Shown: positions 53,221 through 64,000, counted from the first letter of the stretch. The stretch: 64,000 bases of DNA from Klebsiella grimontii (GCF_900200035.1 NZ_FZTC01000012.1:186001-250000); one strand, 5' to 3'. The notes: generated from the sequence alone by a model not told the origin. Program-made: numbers and translations.

Positions 53221-54561
53221 TTAGCGCACCATGCAGGGACGCTTGTTATCAAACGTCCAGTTCGGGATTAAATACTGCATGCCCATAGCATCATCGCGCG
53301 CGCCCAGGCCATGTTTCTGATACAGTTCATGGGCTTTCATCACCTGATCCATATCAAGCTCTACGCCCAGACCCGGTTTTGCCGGTACCTGTACCATCCC
53401 GCCTTTAATTTCAAACGGCTCTTTGGTCAGACGCTGATTGCCTTCCTGCCAGATCCAGTGAGTATCGATGGCGGTAATTTTCCCCGGCGCCGCCGCTGCA
53501 ACATGGGTGAACATCGCCAGCGAGATATCAAAGTGGTTGTTAGAGTGCGAGCCCCAGGTCAGGCCAAACTCATGGCACATCTGCGCCACGCGGACGGAAC
53601 CCTGCATGGTCCAGAAGTGCGGATCCGCCAGCGGAATATCCACCGACTGCAGCGACAGCGTATGGCCCATCTGACGCCAGTCGGTCGCGATCATATTGGT
53701 CGCCGTCGGCAGACCGGTGGCGCGGCGGAACTCCGCCATCACTTCACGACCGGAGAAGCCCTGCTCAGCCCCGCACGGATCTTCCGCATAGGCCAGCGAT
53801 CCCTTCAGATATTTACCAATCTTGATCGCTTCATTCAGCGACCACGCGCCGTTCGGATCCAGAGTTACGCGCGCCTGCGGGAAGCGCTTCGCCAGCGCGA
53901 CGATAGATTCCGCCTCCTCTTCCCCGGCCAGCACACCGCCTTTCAGTTTAAAGTCGTTAAAGCCATATTTCTCATACGCCGCTTCCGCCAGGCGCACCAC
54001 CGCATCCGGGGTCATCGCTTCATCATGACGCAGGCGATACCAGTCGCATTTGTCATCCGGCTGGCTCTGATACGGCAGCGGCGTGGCTTTACGGTTGCCG
54101 ACGAAGAACAGATAGCCGAGCATTTCCACTTCGCTGCGCTGCTGACCATCGCCCAGAAGAGACGCCACGTTCACGCCCAGATGCTGGCCCAGCAGATCCA
54201 GCATCGCCGCTTCGATCCCGGTCACTACGTGAATTGTGGTACGCAGATCGAAGGTCTGCAAACCGCGCCCACCGGCGTCGCGGTCGGCGAAAGTATTGCG
54301 CACGGCGGTCAGCACGTTTTTGTACTCACCCAGCGTCTTACCGACTACCAGCGGGATCGCATCTTCGAGAGTCTTGCGGATTTTCTCTCCGCCGGGGATT
54401 TCGCCGACGCCGGTATGGCCGGAATTATCTTTAATCACCACGATATTACGCGTGAAGAACGGGGCGTGCGCGCCGCTCAGGTTCATCAGCATGCTGTCGT
54501 GGCCCGCGACCGGAATGACCTGCATAGAAGAAACAACGGGGGTCGAAAATTGTGCGCTCAT
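53221..54561 (-). CDS. gudD: Glucarate dehydratase
   Basis: 446 residues, the E. coli length. It dehydrates D-glucarate to 5-keto-4-deoxy-D-glucarate, and is a member of the enolase superfamily. The catalytic lysine is in [17 protein letters not shown], the metal ligands are in LDPNGAWSL and [12 protein letters not shown], and the catalytic histidine in [14 protein letters not shown]. The start [10 protein letters not shown] is chosen by E. coli; 18 codons upstream are open. It is the close paralogue of gudX, encoded just upstream. Confidence 0.97.
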   Translation of the reverse strand: MSAQFSTPVVSSMQVIPVAGHDSMLMNLSGAHAPFFTRNIVVIKDNSGHTGVGEIPGGEKIRKTLEDAIPLVVGKTLGEYKNVLTAVRNTFADRDAGGRGLQTFDLRTTIHVVTGIEAAMLDLLGQHLGVNVASLLGDGQQRSEVEMLGYLFFVGNRKATPLPYQSQPDDKCDWYRLRHDEAMTPDAVVRLAEAAYEKYGFNDFKLKGGVLAGEEEAESIVALAKRFPQARVTLDPNGAWSLNEAIKIGKYLKGSLAYAEDPCGAEQGFSGREVMAEFRRATGLPTATNMIATDWRQMGHTLSLQSVDIPLADPHFWTMQGSVRVAQMCHEFGLTWGSHSNNHFDISLAMFTHVAAAAPGKITAIDTHWIWQEGNQRLTKEPFEIKGGMVQVPAKPGLGVELDMDQVMKAHELYQKHGLGARDDAMGMQYLIPNWTFDNKRPCMVR

Positions 54562-54580
54562 AGTTAAGTCCTTATTCAAA

Positions 54581-55921
54581 TCAGTGACGGCCGAAAACGG
54601 GGCGTTTACGGTCAAAAGTCCATCCAGGGATCAGGTACTGCATCGGGCCTGCGTCATTACGCGCGCCGCCGGGCAGCCTTTTATAGGCCTCATGCGCCTT
54701 CTGTACCTGCTCCCAGTCCAGCTCAACGCCAAGTCCTGGCGCGTCCGGAACCGCGATTTTTCCGTGCTTAATCTCCAGCGGATTTTTGGTCAGGCGGCAA
54801 TCTCCCTCCTGCCAAATCCAGTGGGTATCGATGGCCGTGGGGTTACCCGGCGCCGCCGCGCCGACGTGGGTAAACATGGCCAGTGAAATATCAAAGTGGT
54901 TATTGGAGTGGCAGCCCCAGGTCAGGCCCCAGTCATCGCACAGCTGCGCCACGCGCACCGCGCCGGAAAGGGTCCAGAAGTGCGGATCGGCCAGCGGAAT
55001 ATCCACGGCGTTCAGCATCACCGCATGGCCCATTTCACGCCAGTTGGTGGCGATCATGTTAGTTGCCACCGGCAAACCGGTGGCGCGGCGAAACTCCGCC
55101 ATCACTTCGCGGCCGGAAAAGCCCTGCTCGGCGCCGCAGGGGTCTTCGGCGTAAGTCAGCACATCGTTCAGCCCTTTACACAGGGCGATGGCTTCGTCCA
55201 ATAGCCAGGCGCCATTAGGGTCGACCGTAATACGCGCATCCGGGAAACGCTTCTTCAGCGCGCGGGCGGTTTCGATCTCCTGCTCGCCGGGCAGCACGCC
55301 GCCTTTCAGTTTAAAATCTTTAAAGCCGTAGCGATCCTGCGCGGCTTCCGCCAGGCGCACCACCGCCTCGCTGTTCAGCGCTTGCTGATGACGCAGGCGA
55401 TACCACGCGTGGCTGCCCGGCGTGCTTTCCAGATAGGGCAGATCGGTCTTCGTACGATCGCCTACGTAGAACAGATAGCCCAACACGGTCACCGCATCGC
55501 GCTGCTTGTCCGGCCCGAGCAGTTCGCAAACCGGCACGTTGAGCGCTTTGCCCAGCAGATCCAGCAGCGCTGCTTCCAGCGCCGCCACCGCGTTCACCCG
55601 CAGTTCGAACGTCCAGGCGCCTTTGCCAAAGGTGTCAAAATCCGCAGCCTGATTGCCTTTATGCACCTGCTGAACCACTTTGTTCAGGCGGGCGATTTCC
55701 TGGCCCAAAACCATCGGGATAGCATCCACCAGCGTCTGATAAATCACCTCGCCGCCGGGCGCTTCGCCGACGCCGGTATTGCCGGCGCTGTCGGTCAGCA
55801 CCACGATATTACGGGTGAAATACGCGTTATGGGCGCCGCCGATATTGAGCAGCATACTGTCCTGCCCGGCCACCGGGATAACCTTCATGTCCGTGATTAC
55901 GGGGCTCGATTGCGTCGTCAT
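54581..55921 (-). CDS. gudX: Glucarate dehydratase-related protein
   Basis: 446 residues. It matches the remembered E. coli GudX almost throughout ([35 protein letters not shown]). The acid-base and metal motifs are all kept ([50 protein letters not shown]). By family it has weak or no glucarate dehydratase activity and its physiological role is unclear. It overlaps the gudP stop by four bases. Confidence 0.96.
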   Translation of the reverse strand: MTTQSSPVITDMKVIPVAGQDSMLLNIGGAHNAYFTRNIVVLTDSAGNTGVGEAPGGEVIYQTLVDAIPMVLGQEIARLNKVVQQVHKGNQAADFDTFGKGAWTFELRVNAVAALEAALLDLLGKALNVPVCELLGPDKQRDAVTVLGYLFYVGDRTKTDLPYLESTPGSHAWYRLRHQQALNSEAVVRLAEAAQDRYGFKDFKLKGGVLPGEQEIETARALKKRFPDARITVDPNGAWLLDEAIALCKGLNDVLTYAEDPCGAEQGFSGREVMAEFRRATGLPVATNMIATNWREMGHAVMLNAVDIPLADPHFWTLSGAVRVAQLCDDWGLTWGCHSNNHFDISLAMFTHVGAAAPGNPTAIDTHWIWQEGDCRLTKNPLEIKHGKIAVPDAPGLGVELDWEQVQKAHEAYKRLPGGARNDAGPMQYLIPGWTFDRKRPVFGRH

Positions 55922-57276
55922 GATGATTGTCCTGCCACAGGTTTCAGTTCGATACGCTTAATATCGCCCACCAGCACCAGATAGCTCAGCACCGCCACCA
56001 GCGCATGGACCCCCACATAAATCAGCGCGCCGTTAAACGAACCGGTGGTGCCGACGATGTAGCCGATGGCAATTGGCGTCACGATGCCGGAGATATTGCC
56101 GAACATATTGAACAGTCCGCCGCTCAGGCCGCTGATCTCTTTCGGCGCCGTATCCGCCATCACCGCCCAGCCCAGCGCGCCAATGCCTTTACCGAAGAAG
56201 GCCAGCGCCATAAAGCCGATGATCATCCACTCCACGTTAACGTAGTTACAGAACACCATCACCATCGACAGCAGCATCCCCATCACGATCGGCGTCTTAC
56301 GCGCGATGTTCAGCGAGCCGGTACGCCGCATCAGCCAGTCGGAAATAATCCCGCCGAGCACCCCGCCCGCGAAGCCGCAGATCGCCGGCACCGACGCGAC
56401 AAAACCGGCTTTCAGAATCGACATCCCGCGCGCCTGCACCAGATAAACCGGGAACCAGGTGATAAAGAAATAGGTTAAAGCGTTGATGCAGTATTGGCCG
56501 ATATAGACGCCAATCATCATGCGGGAACCCAACAGCTGCTTGATTTGCCCCCATTTTACGCTAAACGGCACTTTGGCTTTGGCCGCCGCCTGATCCATGT
56601 TGATCAGCGCGCCGCCTGCGGCGATGTAATCCAGCTCTTTTTGGTTCACGCCCGGATGCTGGTTCGGTTCATGAATCACCTTCAGCCAGACAAAACTGAT
56701 GATAATCCCGAGGCCGCCCATAAAGAAGAACACGTGCGACCAGCCCACCTCATGGGTCAGCCAACCCATGATCGGCGCAAAAATAACCGTGGCAAAGTAT
56801 TGCGCGGAGTTAAAGATAGCCACCGCCGTGCCCCTCTCCTGGGCCGGGAACCAGGCCGCGACGATACGGCTATTTCCGGGGAAAGATGGCGCTTCGGCCA
56901 GGCCGACAAGGAAACGCAGGGTAAACAGCGCGACGATAATGCCGAAGCCGCTAAAGATATCGACGAAGCCCTGCAGGAGGGTAAACATGGACCAGATAAA
57001 AATGGACCAGAAGTAGACGCGTTTTGAACCGAAGCGGTCAAGCAGCCAGCCGCCTGGGATCTGGCCGATAACGTAGGCCCATGAGAACGCGGAGAAAACA
57101 TAACCCATGCCGACGGCGTCAAGACCAATATCTTTGGCCATCTCCGATCCGGCAATGGATAAGGTGGCGCGGTCGCCGTAGTTGAAGGATGTGACGATAA
57201 ACAGCATCACCACTATCCAGTAGCGAGCATTGGTGCGCTTTTCAGCGCCGCTCGCCGCCTGACTTAATGAACTCAT
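55918..57276 (-). CDS. gudP: D-glucarate transporter (MFS, anion:cation symporter family)
   Basis: 452 residues with 12 membrane segments ([51 protein letters not shown] and others). The sequence and the operon place it as GudP, which takes up D-glucarate with protons in E. coli. It is the first gene of the gud operon, and its end overlaps gudX (ATGA). Confidence 0.95.
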   Translation of the reverse strand: MSSLSQAASGAEKRTNARYWIVVMLFIVTSFNYGDRATLSIAGSEMAKDIGLDAVGMGYVFSAFSWAYVIGQIPGGWLLDRFGSKRVYFWSIFIWSMFTLLQGFVDIFSGFGIIVALFTLRFLVGLAEAPSFPGNSRIVAAWFPAQERGTAVAIFNSAQYFATVIFAPIMGWLTHEVGWSHVFFFMGGLGIIISFVWLKVIHEPNQHPGVNQKELDYIAAGGALINMDQAAAKAKVPFSVKWGQIKQLLGSRMMIGVYIGQYCINALTYFFITWFPVYLVQARGMSILKAGFVASVPAICGFAGGVLGGIISDWLMRRTGSLNIARKTPIVMGMLLSMVMVFCNYVNVEWMIIGFMALAFFGKGIGALGWAVMADTAPKEISGLSGGLFNMFGNISGIVTPIAIGYIVGTTGSFNGALIYVGVHALVAVLSYLVLVGDIKRIELKPVAGQSS

Positions 57277-57718
57277 TGTTGCACTCCTGAATCATAGCGT
57301 TAGCTACGTTCATTCTGAACAGCACAACCTGTAGGGTACTCAGAATGACGTGTTAGTGTTTTTCATTGTTTTCGTTATATCTGGCACTGCATTGGGAACT
57401 GGCAGGGAAAGTATAAAAAGAGGGGCTGACGGGCTCACCGTGCAAATACACAGCTTTCACCGGCTGAGTAAATCTGATTTATGGCGTATGCCTAACGAGA
57501 TGGGGGATGGTTCACGGAAATGAAAAACCGCGCCCGTTGAGAGGTGGAGAGGGCGGTACAAAAGACAGGAGTGTGAATCAACTCTCTTGACCCCGTGAAA
57601 TAGCCCGGTAAAGACCCTGGCATGACACAGGTTTTAAGGCAAATGCCCGAAGCCAGGCGCACGGAGAATTGGTACGATCTTTTTGACCGTTAATCTGGCA
57701 CTGGCATTGAACATCAGT
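57277..57718. other. Intergenic region upstream of the gud operon
   Basis: About 440 bases between gudP and the terminator of yqcA, with both genes on the minus strand. It must hold the gud promoter. In E. coli this operon is under CdaR, but I cannot identify a CdaR site by eye. GAGTGCAACA before the gudP ATG carries the ribosome site (AGGAG). No gene is seen here. Confidence 0.4.
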
Positions 57719-57755
57719 AAAAAAGGGGCGCCCTCTATTGTAGGGAGAGGGCGAA
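57719..57755 (-). terminator. Intrinsic terminator of yqcA
   Basis: On the minus strand, CGCCCTCT, loop CCCTACAAT, AGAGGGCG, then CCCCTTTTTT. It lies just after the yqcA stop. Confidence 0.85.
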
Positions 57756-57760
57756 ACTTT

Positions 57761-58204
57761 TTAATCAAGCAGCGTCGCCCACTGCGTTACCCATGGGTTA
57801 GAGACGCTTTCAGGTTCCGGATCTTCGCTGGCGTCAATCATCAGCATATCGCCCACGCGCGTGCCGCCCTGCTCCTGCAATAACGCATCAAACTTCAAAC
57901 CGCCGCCGCAGAAGTTGGCGTAGGTGCTATCACCCAGGGCGATAATGCCATAGCGTAAATGCGGCTGATACATATCTTTGATGCCTTCGTACAAGGGCAC
58001 AATGCTGTCCGGTAAATCGCCCTGCCCGGTGGTCGAAGTCACCACCAGCGCATATTTCCCGGTATAGGACTCCCAGTCTTTGACTTCAGGATCTTCAAAG
58101 ACTTTCGCCCGATGACCCAGCCCGCTCAAAATAGCCTGCGCCTCTTCGGCGACCAGGAGCGAATTTCCATACATCGTACCGACAAAAATTCCGACTTCCG
58201 CCAT
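57761..58204 (-). CDS. yqcA: Flavodoxin YqcA
   Basis: 147 residues of the short-chain flavodoxin family. The FMN-phosphate loop is [16 protein letters not shown] near the start, then [14 protein letters not shown] and [15 protein letters not shown]. It is an electron carrier, partner unknown. It sits with truC and yqcC in one operon. Confidence 0.95.
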   Translation of the reverse strand: MAEVGIFVGTMYGNSLLVAEEAQAILSGLGHRAKVFEDPEVKDWESYTGKYALVVTSTTGQGDLPDSIVPLYEGIKDMYQPHLRYGIIALGDSTYANFCGGGLKFDALLQEQGGTRVGDMLMIDASEDPEPESVSNPWVTQWATLLD

Positions 58205-58206
58205 GA

Positions 58207-59001
58207 CTAGCTCCCTGAATTGACCTGTATCTCTTCATCCTGACCGCAGTCGTCGGCAAACTCAACCCTTTCATTTAGCGGGAGAAGGCCGCGCCAGCCA
58301 AACTGCGACAGCGCGCGCATCCAGACGTCGTCAAGACCGGCGCGAATGACCAGCGGTTCGCCGGTAAACGGATGCGTTAACGAGAGCTGGCTGGCGTGCA
58401 GCATCAGCCGATCGCAGCCAAAATGCTCTGCCGCGCTGCGATTCTGCCGCAAATCGCCATGTTTGCTATCACCGATAATCGGATGGCGAAGATGGGCAAG
58501 ATGGCGTCGCAGCTGATGTTTACGTCCGGTTTTCGGTTCCAGTTCCACCAGGCTATAGCGGGTCGTGGGGTAACGTCCGGTCGCCACCGCCATCTCTACC
58601 GTCGCCAGGCCGCGGTAATGGGTGACCGCCGGCTGCGGGTCTTTATTTTCGCGAGCGAACTTATCGGCGATTTTATCCAGCTCCTCAACCAGCGGGTAAT
58701 CAAGCACCGCTTCGTCGTTCAACCAACCGCGAGCGATCGCATGGTAGCGTTTCTGCATTTGATGCTGCTCGAACTGCTGCGACAGCAATCTTCCCGCTTC
58801 GCTCGATAGCCCCATCAGCAGCACGCCGGACGTCGGCCTGTCGAGGCGGTGAGCGGTGAACACGTGCTGGCCTATCTGATCGCGCACGGTCTGCATCACC
58901 ACGACCTTTTCATCACGATCCAGCCAGCTACGGTGCACCAGCCAGCCCGAAGGTTTGTTTACCGCGACCAGCCACTGGTCCTGATATAAAATCTCCAGCA
59001 T
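58207..59001 (-). CDS. truC: tRNA pseudouridine(65) synthase TruC
   Basis: 264 residues of the RluA family. The catalytic aspartate is Asp54 in [16 protein letters not shown]. It modifies U65 of tRNA in E. coli. Its start overlaps the yqcC stop (TGATG), and yqcA follows within two bases, so the three genes are read together. Confidence 0.96.
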   Translation of the reverse strand: MLEILYQDQWLVAVNKPSGWLVHRSWLDRDEKVVVMQTVRDQIGQHVFTAHRLDRPTSGVLLMGLSSEAGRLLSQQFEQHQMQKRYHAIARGWLNDEAVLDYPLVEELDKIADKFARENKDPQPAVTHYRGLATVEMAVATGRYPTTRYSLVELEPKTGRKHQLRRHLAHLRHPIIGDSKHGDLRQNRSAAEHFGCDRLMLHASQLSLTHPFTGEPLVIRAGLDDVWMRALSQFGWRGLLPLNERVEFADDCGQDEEIQVNSGS

Positions 59002-59330
59002 CAGGCTTCGCCGCCGGCAAACAGCGCATCCAGCAGGAGCAGTTCGGCCAGCACCCTTTCGCGTACGGGATGAGCGTTATCGAGGGCCATCTCATAATAG
59101 GGGGCAACGGCGAAGTTCTGCGGCAGCGGCATTCCGCTTTCCAGCAGCTGGCGCATACGCGGAATCAATACCCACTGCAGCCATTCAAGCGGCTCCATGG
59201 TGTCGAGGCAAAACGGCTGTTCGCTGGCAAACGCGCGACTATCGGGGGCGCTATCCTGCCAGTGTTCCGTTTCGCGCAGCAGCGCTTCAATGGCGAGCAG
59301 GCGCTCGCGCACGCGATGATCAAGAGTCAT
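59001..59330 (-). CDS. yqcC: DUF446 protein YqcC
   Basis: 109 residues. The protein has the YqcC start MTLDHRVRERLLAIEALLRETEHW and the E-P-x-E-W-L-Q-W-V-L-I-P-R-M motif. Function unknown. It is first in yqcC-truC-yqcA and lies just after the csrB terminator, all on the same strand. Confidence 0.93.
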   Translation of the reverse strand: MTLDHRVRERLLAIEALLRETEHWQDSAPDSRAFASEQPFCLDTMEPLEWLQWVLIPRMRQLLESGMPLPQNFAVAPYYEMALDNAHPVRERVLAELLLLDALFAGGEA

Positions 59331-59383
59331 GGGAAACCTCGGTGAGTTGAAAACCGGCGCAGAATAGCAAATTCAGACGAGAA

Positions 59384-59753
59384 ATAAAAAAAGGGAGCAC
59401 TGTATAAAACAGTGCTCCCGGTTCGTTTTGCAGCAATCCAGCTACATTGGTGCTCCCTGCTCGTCCTTGAAAACTTTTCCTGAGGTCTCCTGACCATGTT
59501 CATCCATAAACAGTTGCATCCTGCTTTCACACCACCCCGATGCGAAATAACTCATCCTTAAGTCTATCCTGATCTTCCTGATCCACCGAACATCCTGCTC
59601 GGCTCTCGTTCTCCTTCCTGGAGGTGTCCTTTTACGCAATCCTGCGTTATCCTGTGCTTCATCCTGAAGCCTGTCCTTGCAACGCCATCCTGGCGGGTCC
59701 TGTAGAAGCGTCACCATCCTGATGTTCACTTCGTTTATCAACTCCCTGTCGAT
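59384..59753 (-). ncRNA. csrB: CsrB small RNA (CsrA antagonist)
   Basis: About 370 bases on the minus strand. The 5' end reads ATCGACAGGGAGTTG, close to the E. coli CsrB 5' end. I count about 24 GGA triplets, mostly as CAGGA or AAGGA, many in hairpin loops, which are the CsrA binding sites. It ends with GGGAGCACTGTTTTATACAG and TGCTCCC plus seven T, a terminator like that of E. coli csrB. It lies between yqcC and syd, as in E. coli. Transcription is expected to depend on BarA-UvrY. Confidence 0.96.
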
Positions 59754-59926
59754 GTACATAGAATCCCTGATTCCGCCCCGTCTTACAACCCTTGTTAAGA
59801 CAATATCTTAAGATTAATCGTCAGTATGATTAATGAGAAAATAATTAACCAATTGAAAAATAATATATTTCTTAAAATACGGTCCCTGAAGGATCGGCTT
59901 AAATGATGACGATCTCTTACAGGTCT

Positions 59927-59944
59927 TGTAAGAGATCTCTCACA
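59927..59944. promoter_or_regulatory. UvrY-binding site upstream of csrB
   Basis: TGTAAGAGATCTCTCACA is the reverse complement of the 18-base inverted repeat I remember as the E. coli UvrY site upstream of csrB. Its centre is about 182 bases before the csrB start, close to the E. coli distance. It overlaps a larger perfect palindrome, GATCTCTTACA-N5-TGTAAGAGATC, at 59911-59937. Confidence 0.75.
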
Positions 59945-59963
59945 AAAGTTTGGGTAGTCTGGA

Positions 59964-60509
59964 TTACAGAACAGGCTTAAGGGAATTGAGGAAACTCGCA
60001 AGCGAGGGGGAAAGGGTCGTGCGTTTGCGGGTGCCAAGGGTCTCTTTGATCACTTCACCACTCATATTACACACCGAAATGACATCCAGTTCGCTGTCCA
60101 GCGTGGCGATAAACAGGGTCGGCGACAGCTTCAAACGCTTTTGCACCAGCAGATGACCGATCAGATTTTCCTGCACCCGCTGGAAATCGTCCGGGCTCCA
60201 GGTTTGCAGCAGCGTCATGGTTTCATCGGCGAAACGCGCCTGCATATCACCGGCAAACTGAGTGGTATAATAAGCATGAAGCGGTTGTTGTACCACAATC
60301 TCCAGCGCCCGTTCAACCGCGTGAATATTTTGTTCTAATGAAAACGGCTGCGGCTGCCAGAAAACGCCGTCATCATCCGTGCCGTTGACGCACGGCGACG
60401 GGATGCCGTAAAGCTCTTCGCTGCGCGGCAGGCTGGAACGCTGCTGCTGCCACGCCTCACAGTAACGTTGGGTAAATGCTTGTAGCGCTTCTGCGGTTTG
60501 CTGATCCAC
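59964..60509 (-). CDS. syd: SecY-interacting protein Syd
   Basis: 181 residues, the E. coli length. [19 protein letters not shown] at the start and [39 protein letters not shown] are family features. It binds SecY at the inner membrane face and probably checks the state of the translocon. It is divergent from queF. Confidence 0.95.
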   Translation of the reverse strand: MDQQTAEALQAFTQRYCEAWQQQRSSLPRSEELYGIPSPCVNGTDDDGVFWQPQPFSLEQNIHAVERALEIVVQQPLHAYYTTQFAGDMQARFADETMTLLQTWSPDDFQRVQENLIGHLLVQKRLKLSPTLFIATLDSELDVISVCNMSGEVIKETLGTRKRTTLSPSLASFLNSLKPVL

Positions 60510-60578
60510 CGGTTTCTCTCTTCACGTTAGACAGGATACACTTGGCATATAGTGTAACCGCTTTAACTATGGTGAAAC

Positions 60579-61424
60579 ATGTCTTCTTACGATAATCATC
60601 AGGCGCTGGCCGGCCTGACGCTCGGAAAATCAACCGATTACCGCGATACCTACGATGCCAGCCTGCTTCAGGGCGTCCCGCGCAGCCTGAACCGCGACCC
60701 GCTGGATCTGCACGCCGATAACCTGCCGTTTCACGGCGCCGATATCTGGACGCTGTACGAGCTCTCCTGGCTGAACGCCAAAGGTCTGCCGCAGGTGGCC
60801 GTGGGCCACGTCGAGCTCAGCGACACCACCGTTAACCTGGTGGAATCAAAAAGCTTTAAGCTCTATCTCAACAGCTTTAACCAGACGCGCTTTGCTGACT
60901 GGCAGGCGGTCGAGGCGACGCTGGCGCGCGATCTCAGCGCCTGTGCGCAAGGAGAAGTGAAGGTGTCGCTGTATCGCCTCGATGAGCTCGAAGGCCAGCC
61001 GGTGGCCCATCTGCACGGCACCTGCATCGACGACCAGGATATTGAAATCGATAACTACCAGTTCAGCGCCGATTACCTGCAGGACGCCGCTTGCGGCAAA
61101 GTGGTCGAAGAGACCCTGGTCAGCCATCTGCTGAAGTCCAACTGCCTGATTACCCACCAGCCAGACTGGGGCTCGGTGCAGATTCAGTATCGCGGGGCGA
61201 AAATCGATCGCGAAAAGCTGCTGCGCTATCTGGTGTCATTCCGCCATCACAACGAATTCCACGAGCAGTGCGTAGAGCGCATCTTCAACGATATTCAGCG
61301 TTTCTGCCAGCCGGAAGCCCTTTCGGTTTACGCGCGCTACACGCGACGCGGCGGTCTCGACATCAACCCGTGGCGCAGCAACACCGATTTTGTGCCGGCC
61401 ACCGGTCGCCTCGCCCGTCAATAA
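60579..61424 (+). CDS. queF: 7-cyano-7-deazaguanine reductase
   Basis: 281 residues of the long, two-domain QueF type. It reduces preQ0 to preQ1 with NADPH. The catalytic cysteine is in [15 protein letters not shown], and the QueF motif [17 protein letters not shown] is in the N-terminal half. It is the third queuosine gene in this window. Confidence 0.97.
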   Translation: MSSYDNHQALAGLTLGKSTDYRDTYDASLLQGVPRSLNRDPLDLHADNLPFHGADIWTLYELSWLNAKGLPQVAVGHVELSDTTVNLVESKSFKLYLNSFNQTRFADWQAVEATLARDLSACAQGEVKVSLYRLDELEGQPVAHLHGTCIDDQDIEIDNYQFSADYLQDAACGKVVEETLVSHLLKSNCLITHQPDWGSVQIQYRGAKIDREKLLRYLVSFRHHNEFHEQCVERIFNDIQRFCQPEALSVYARYTRRGGLDINPWRSNTDFVPATGRLARQ

Positions 61425-61535
61425 TCAACATTTTCACAATTTGCGTGCGTTAACCCGCGCGCAAGGTTGTGAAAACGCCATCAGCAGGGCTATTGTAATC
61501 ACAGGAAGACGATAATCGTCCTGTAAGGAGTTCAC

Positions 61536-62903
61536 TTGATTACACACGTTAGCCCGCTTGGTTCAATGGATATGCTGTCGCAGCTGGAAGTGGATATGCT
61601 TAAACGCACCGCCAGCAGTGACCTGTATCAACTCTTTCGCAACTGCTCGCTTGCTGTGCTCAACTCGGGGAGCCTGACCGATAACAGCAAGGAGCTTCTG
61701 TCTCGTTTTGAAAACTTCGATATTAACGTGCTGCGTCGCGAACGCGGCGTGAAGCTGGAACTGATCAACCCGCCGGAAGACGCTTTCGTTGACGGGCGTA
61801 TTATCCGTTCCCTGCAGGCCAACCTGTTTGCCGTACTGCGCGATATCCTGTTCGTCTACGGCCAGATCCACAACACCGTCCGCTTCCCGAATCTCGATCT
61901 TGAAAGCTCGGTGCATATCACCAACCTGGTCTTCTCCATTTTGCGTAACGCCCGCGCCCTGCACGTTGGCGAAGCGCCAAATATGATTGTCTGCTGGGGC
62001 GGCCACTCGATTAACGAAAACGAATATCTGTACGCCCGCCGCGTCGGCACCCAGCTGGGTCTGCGCGAGCTTAACATCTGCACCGGCTGTGGACCGGGCG
62101 CGATGGAAGCGCCGATGAAAGGCGCCGCCGTCGGCCACGCGCAGCAGCGTTACAGAGACAGCCGCTTTATCGGGATGACCGAGCCGTCGATTATCGCCGC
62201 CGAGCCGCCGAATCCGCTGGTGAATGAACTGATCATCATGCCGGATATCGAAAAACGTCTGGAGGCGTTTGTGCGTATCGCCCACGGCATCATCATCTTC
62301 CCGGGCGGCGTGGGCACGGCGGAAGAGCTGCTCTATCTGCTGGGCATTTTGATGCACCCGTCGAACAAGTCGCAAGTTCTGCCGCTGATCCTCACCGGGC
62401 CAAAAGAGAGCGCCGATTATTTCCGCGTGCTGGATGAGTTTATCGTCCATACGCTGGGCGAATCCGCCCGTCGTCACTATCGCATTATCATCGACGACGC
62501 CGCGGAAGTTGCCCGTCAGATGAAAAAAGCGATGCCGATGGTCAAAGAGAACCGCCGCGAAACCGGAGACGCCTACAGCTTCAACTGGTCGATGCGTATT
62601 GCGCCGGACCTGCAGATGCCGTTCGATCCCACCCACGACAATATGGCCAACCTTAAACTCTATCCGGACCAGCCGGTGGAAGTGCTGGCAGCGGATCTCC
62701 GCCGCGCCTTCTCCGGTATCGTCGCCGGTAACGTTAAAGAGGTGGGTATCCAGGCTATCGAGAAATTCGGCCCGTATAAGATTCACGGCGATCCGGCGAT
62801 GATGCGCCGCATGGATGACCTGCTGCAGGGCTTCGTGGCGCAGCATCGTATGAAGCTGCCGGGCGGCACCGCCTACATCCCCTGCTACGAAATCTGTTCC
62901 TGA
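61536..62903 (+). CDS. ppnN: Pyrimidine/purine nucleotide 5'-monophosphate nucleosidase
   Basis: 455 residues, like E. coli PpnN (YgdH). It splits nucleoside monophosphates into base and ribose 5-phosphate and is stimulated by ppGpp in E. coli. The LOG-family motif [15 protein letters not shown] is present, with [16 protein letters not shown] before it. The start is TTG at 61536, with AAGGAG six bases upstream and the family start [13 protein letters not shown], so TTG is right here. Confidence 0.97.
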   Translation: MITHVSPLGSMDMLSQLEVDMLKRTASSDLYQLFRNCSLAVLNSGSLTDNSKELLSRFENFDINVLRRERGVKLELINPPEDAFVDGRIIRSLQANLFAVLRDILFVYGQIHNTVRFPNLDLESSVHITNLVFSILRNARALHVGEAPNMIVCWGGHSINENEYLYARRVGTQLGLRELNICTGCGPGAMEAPMKGAAVGHAQQRYRDSRFIGMTEPSIIAAEPPNPLVNELIIMPDIEKRLEAFVRIAHGIIIFPGGVGTAEELLYLLGILMHPSNKSQVLPLILTGPKESADYFRVLDEFIVHTLGESARRHYRIIIDDAAEVARQMKKAMPMVKENRRETGDAYSFNWSMRIAPDLQMPFDPTHDNMANLKLYPDQPVEVLAADLRRAFSGIVAGNVKEVGIQAIEKFGPYKIHGDPAMMRRMDDLLQGFVAQHRMKLPGGTAYIPCYEICS

Positions 62904-62919
62904 GTTATCTTCTGTTCTT

Positions 62920-62955
62920 CTCCCGGGCGGCGGCTTACGCCCCCGGGCTATTTTT
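62920..62955 (+). terminator. Intrinsic terminator after ppnN
   Basis: CCCGGGCGGCGGC, then TTACGCCCCCGGGC, followed by TATTTTT. The stem is GC-rich with a short T run. Confidence 0.7.
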
Positions 62956-63285
62956 CCCGCCCTGCCGCATTCCCCCTTTTCTCTTATCTATTCGCCCGTA
63001 CGCTTTCCAGATAAATCATTCCTTTTATGAATTTTTAGCACCACTCCCACAAAAGCCAATCGTTTGCGTTTCCAAAAACAGCAATAAATATCACCATGAA
63101 AGACGACTTTTAACGTAAAAACGTCGAGAACATCGCATTTTTACAGTAAAAACCTCGTTATTACGTCCCGCCACTATTCTCTCATATGCTGAAAATGATA
63201 GCCTCCGCGCCACAAATCTCTGGCTGATCCCCAGAAACAGGCTGTTGGACTAAAATTGCTTACATTTAAAGTGGATTATTGCATT

Positions 63286-63301
63286 TGAGATCGCGATCAC
63301 T
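63286..63301 (+). promoter_or_regulatory. CRP-like site upstream of sdaC
   Basis: TGAGA-TCGCGA-TCACT differs from the CRP consensus TGTGA-N6-TCACA by one base in each half. It lies about 140 bases before the sdaC start. E. coli sdaC is known to be activated by cAMP-CRP. The rest of the 536-base gap (62904-63439) holds a terminator and AT-rich DNA, with no gene seen. Confidence 0.6.
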
Positions 63302-63439
63302 GATGCATTCACCATATAAATGTATCTTCCCGCACCAATTGTTACGGAGAAAATGCCTAAAAAACCGTAAACAAACGAATTTCATATTATTTAGTCTTTT
63401 TTATTCAATAGATTTTGTTGCTTCCTCCAGGAGATACAG

Positions 63440-64000
63440 ATGGAAACCACTCAAACCAGCACCATCGTTTCGGATGCTACCCGTAGCGGTTGGCGCAAGA
63501 CGGACACCATGTGGATGCTGGGCCTGTACGGCACGGCTATCGGCGCGGGCGTCCTGTTCCTGCCGATCAACGCTGGCGTCGGCGGTATGATCCCGCTGAT
63601 CATCATGGCGATTCTGGCCTTCCCGATGACCTTCTTCGCCCACCGCGGGATGACCCGTTTCGTGCTGTCCGGTAAGAATCCGGGCGAAGACATCACCGAA
63701 GTGGTCGAAGAGCATTTCGGCGTCGGCGCAGGTAAGCTGATTACCCTGCTCTACTTCTTCGCCATCTACCCGATTCTGTTGGTTTACAGCGTGGCGATCA
63801 CCAATACCGTCGAAAGCTTTATGCTGCACCAGCTGCACATCACGCCGCCGCCGCGCGCCATTCTTTCCCTGATTCTGATTGTCGGCATGATGACCATCGT
63901 GCGCTTCGGCGAGCAGATGATTGTGAAAGCGATGAGCGTACTGGTGTTCCCGTTCGTGGTCGCGCTGATGATCCTGGCCTTTTATCTGATCCCGCAGTGG
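63440..64000 (+). CDS. sdaC: Serine:proton symporter SdaC (cut by window end)
   Basis: The first 187 codons of an open frame that runs off the window end. The start [46 protein letters not shown] is nearly that of E. coli SdaC. It has at least five membrane segments in the visible part ([53 protein letters not shown] and others). It takes up serine with protons across the inner membrane. A GGAG ribosome site (63430-63433) lies 6 bases before the ATG. sdaB is expected downstream, outside the window. Confidence 0.96.
   Translation, partial: METTQTSTIVSDATRSGWRKTDTMWMLGLYGTAIGAGVLFLPINAGVGGMIPLIIMAILAFPMTFFAHRGMTRFVLSGKNPGEDITEVVEEHFGVGAGKLITLLYFFAIYPILLVYSVAITNTVESFMLHQLHITPPPRAILSLILIVGMMTIVRFGEQMIVKAMSVLVFPFVVALMILAFYLIPQW

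Noticed and set aside
53311..54567. Long open frame (418 codons) on the plus strand
   Set aside because: It is opposite gudD and its translation has the His/Arg/Gln-rich look of an antisense frame.
61563..62846. Long open frame (427 codons) on the minus strand
   Set aside because: It lies fully opposite ppnN, whose protein is clearly real. Long antisense frames are common in GC-rich enteric genes and this one has no recognisable domain.

Overview
The window is a stretch of chromosome from a member of the Enterobacteriaceae. Gene order and near-identity of many remembered E. coli K-12 proteins (MutS, RpoS, CysC, GudX, PpnN and others) place it in the mutS-rpoS-cysDNC-CRISPR-cysJIH-eno-relA-barA-csrB-sdaC region. 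A second cysG next to cysDNC, a kpdBCD decarboxylase cluster, garK in the gud operon, and a type I-E CRISPR-Cas locus between iap and cysH all point to the Klebsiella/Raoultella group or a close relative. The assignment is from memory and context, not from a database search.

Layout. (1) 1-1502: the distal part of a fimbrial operon on the minus strand (major pilin, minor pilin, start of the usher, cut by the window edge). (2) 2152-10813: mutS, a type I toxin locus of the Hok family, the kpdBCD operon for non-oxidative hydroxyarylic acid decarboxylase with its divergent MarR-type regulator, then a LysR regulator divergent from an MFS pump and an NTF2-like protein. (3) 10826-22047: a housekeeping block on the minus strand: rpoS-nlpD-pcm-surE-truD-ispF-ispD-ftsB-ygbE, then the sulfate activation genes cysC-cysN-cysD with a linked siroheme synthase cysG. 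(4) 22285-33740: iap, a short gene remnant, a CRISPR array with 22 near-identical repeats, one degenerate repeat and one half-eroded repeat, its leader, and a complete I-E cas set (cas2, cas1, cas6e, cas5e, cas7e, cse2, cse1, cas3) read from one promoter that carries a CRP-like site. (5) 33809-41250: cysH-cysI-cysJ with an ERIC element in the probable cysJ leader, queD, queE, and an orphan acyl reductase-like SDR. (6) 41318-51969: eno, pyrG, mazG, relA, rlmD, and the sensor kinase barA. (7) 52010-64000: gudP-gudX-gudD-garK for D-glucarate use, yqcA-truC-yqcC, the CsrA-sponging RNA csrB with a UvrY-type site upstream, syd, queF, ppnN, and the start of sdaC.

Functional links inside the window: cysG, cysDNC and cysJIH supply sulfate activation, PAPS reduction and sulfite reduction including the siroheme cofactor. 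barA controls csrB through its response regulator UvrY (outside the window). queD, queE and queF are three queuosine pathway genes. No prophage, insertion sequence, tRNA or rRNA was seen. The CRISPR-Cas system is a recognised I-E type and I saw no extra or unusual cas gene. The least ordinary signals are regulatory: a longer rpoS leader than in E. coli, a CRP-type cas promoter, an ERIC insertion in the cysJ leader, and an uncharacterised acyl reductase gene standing alone.
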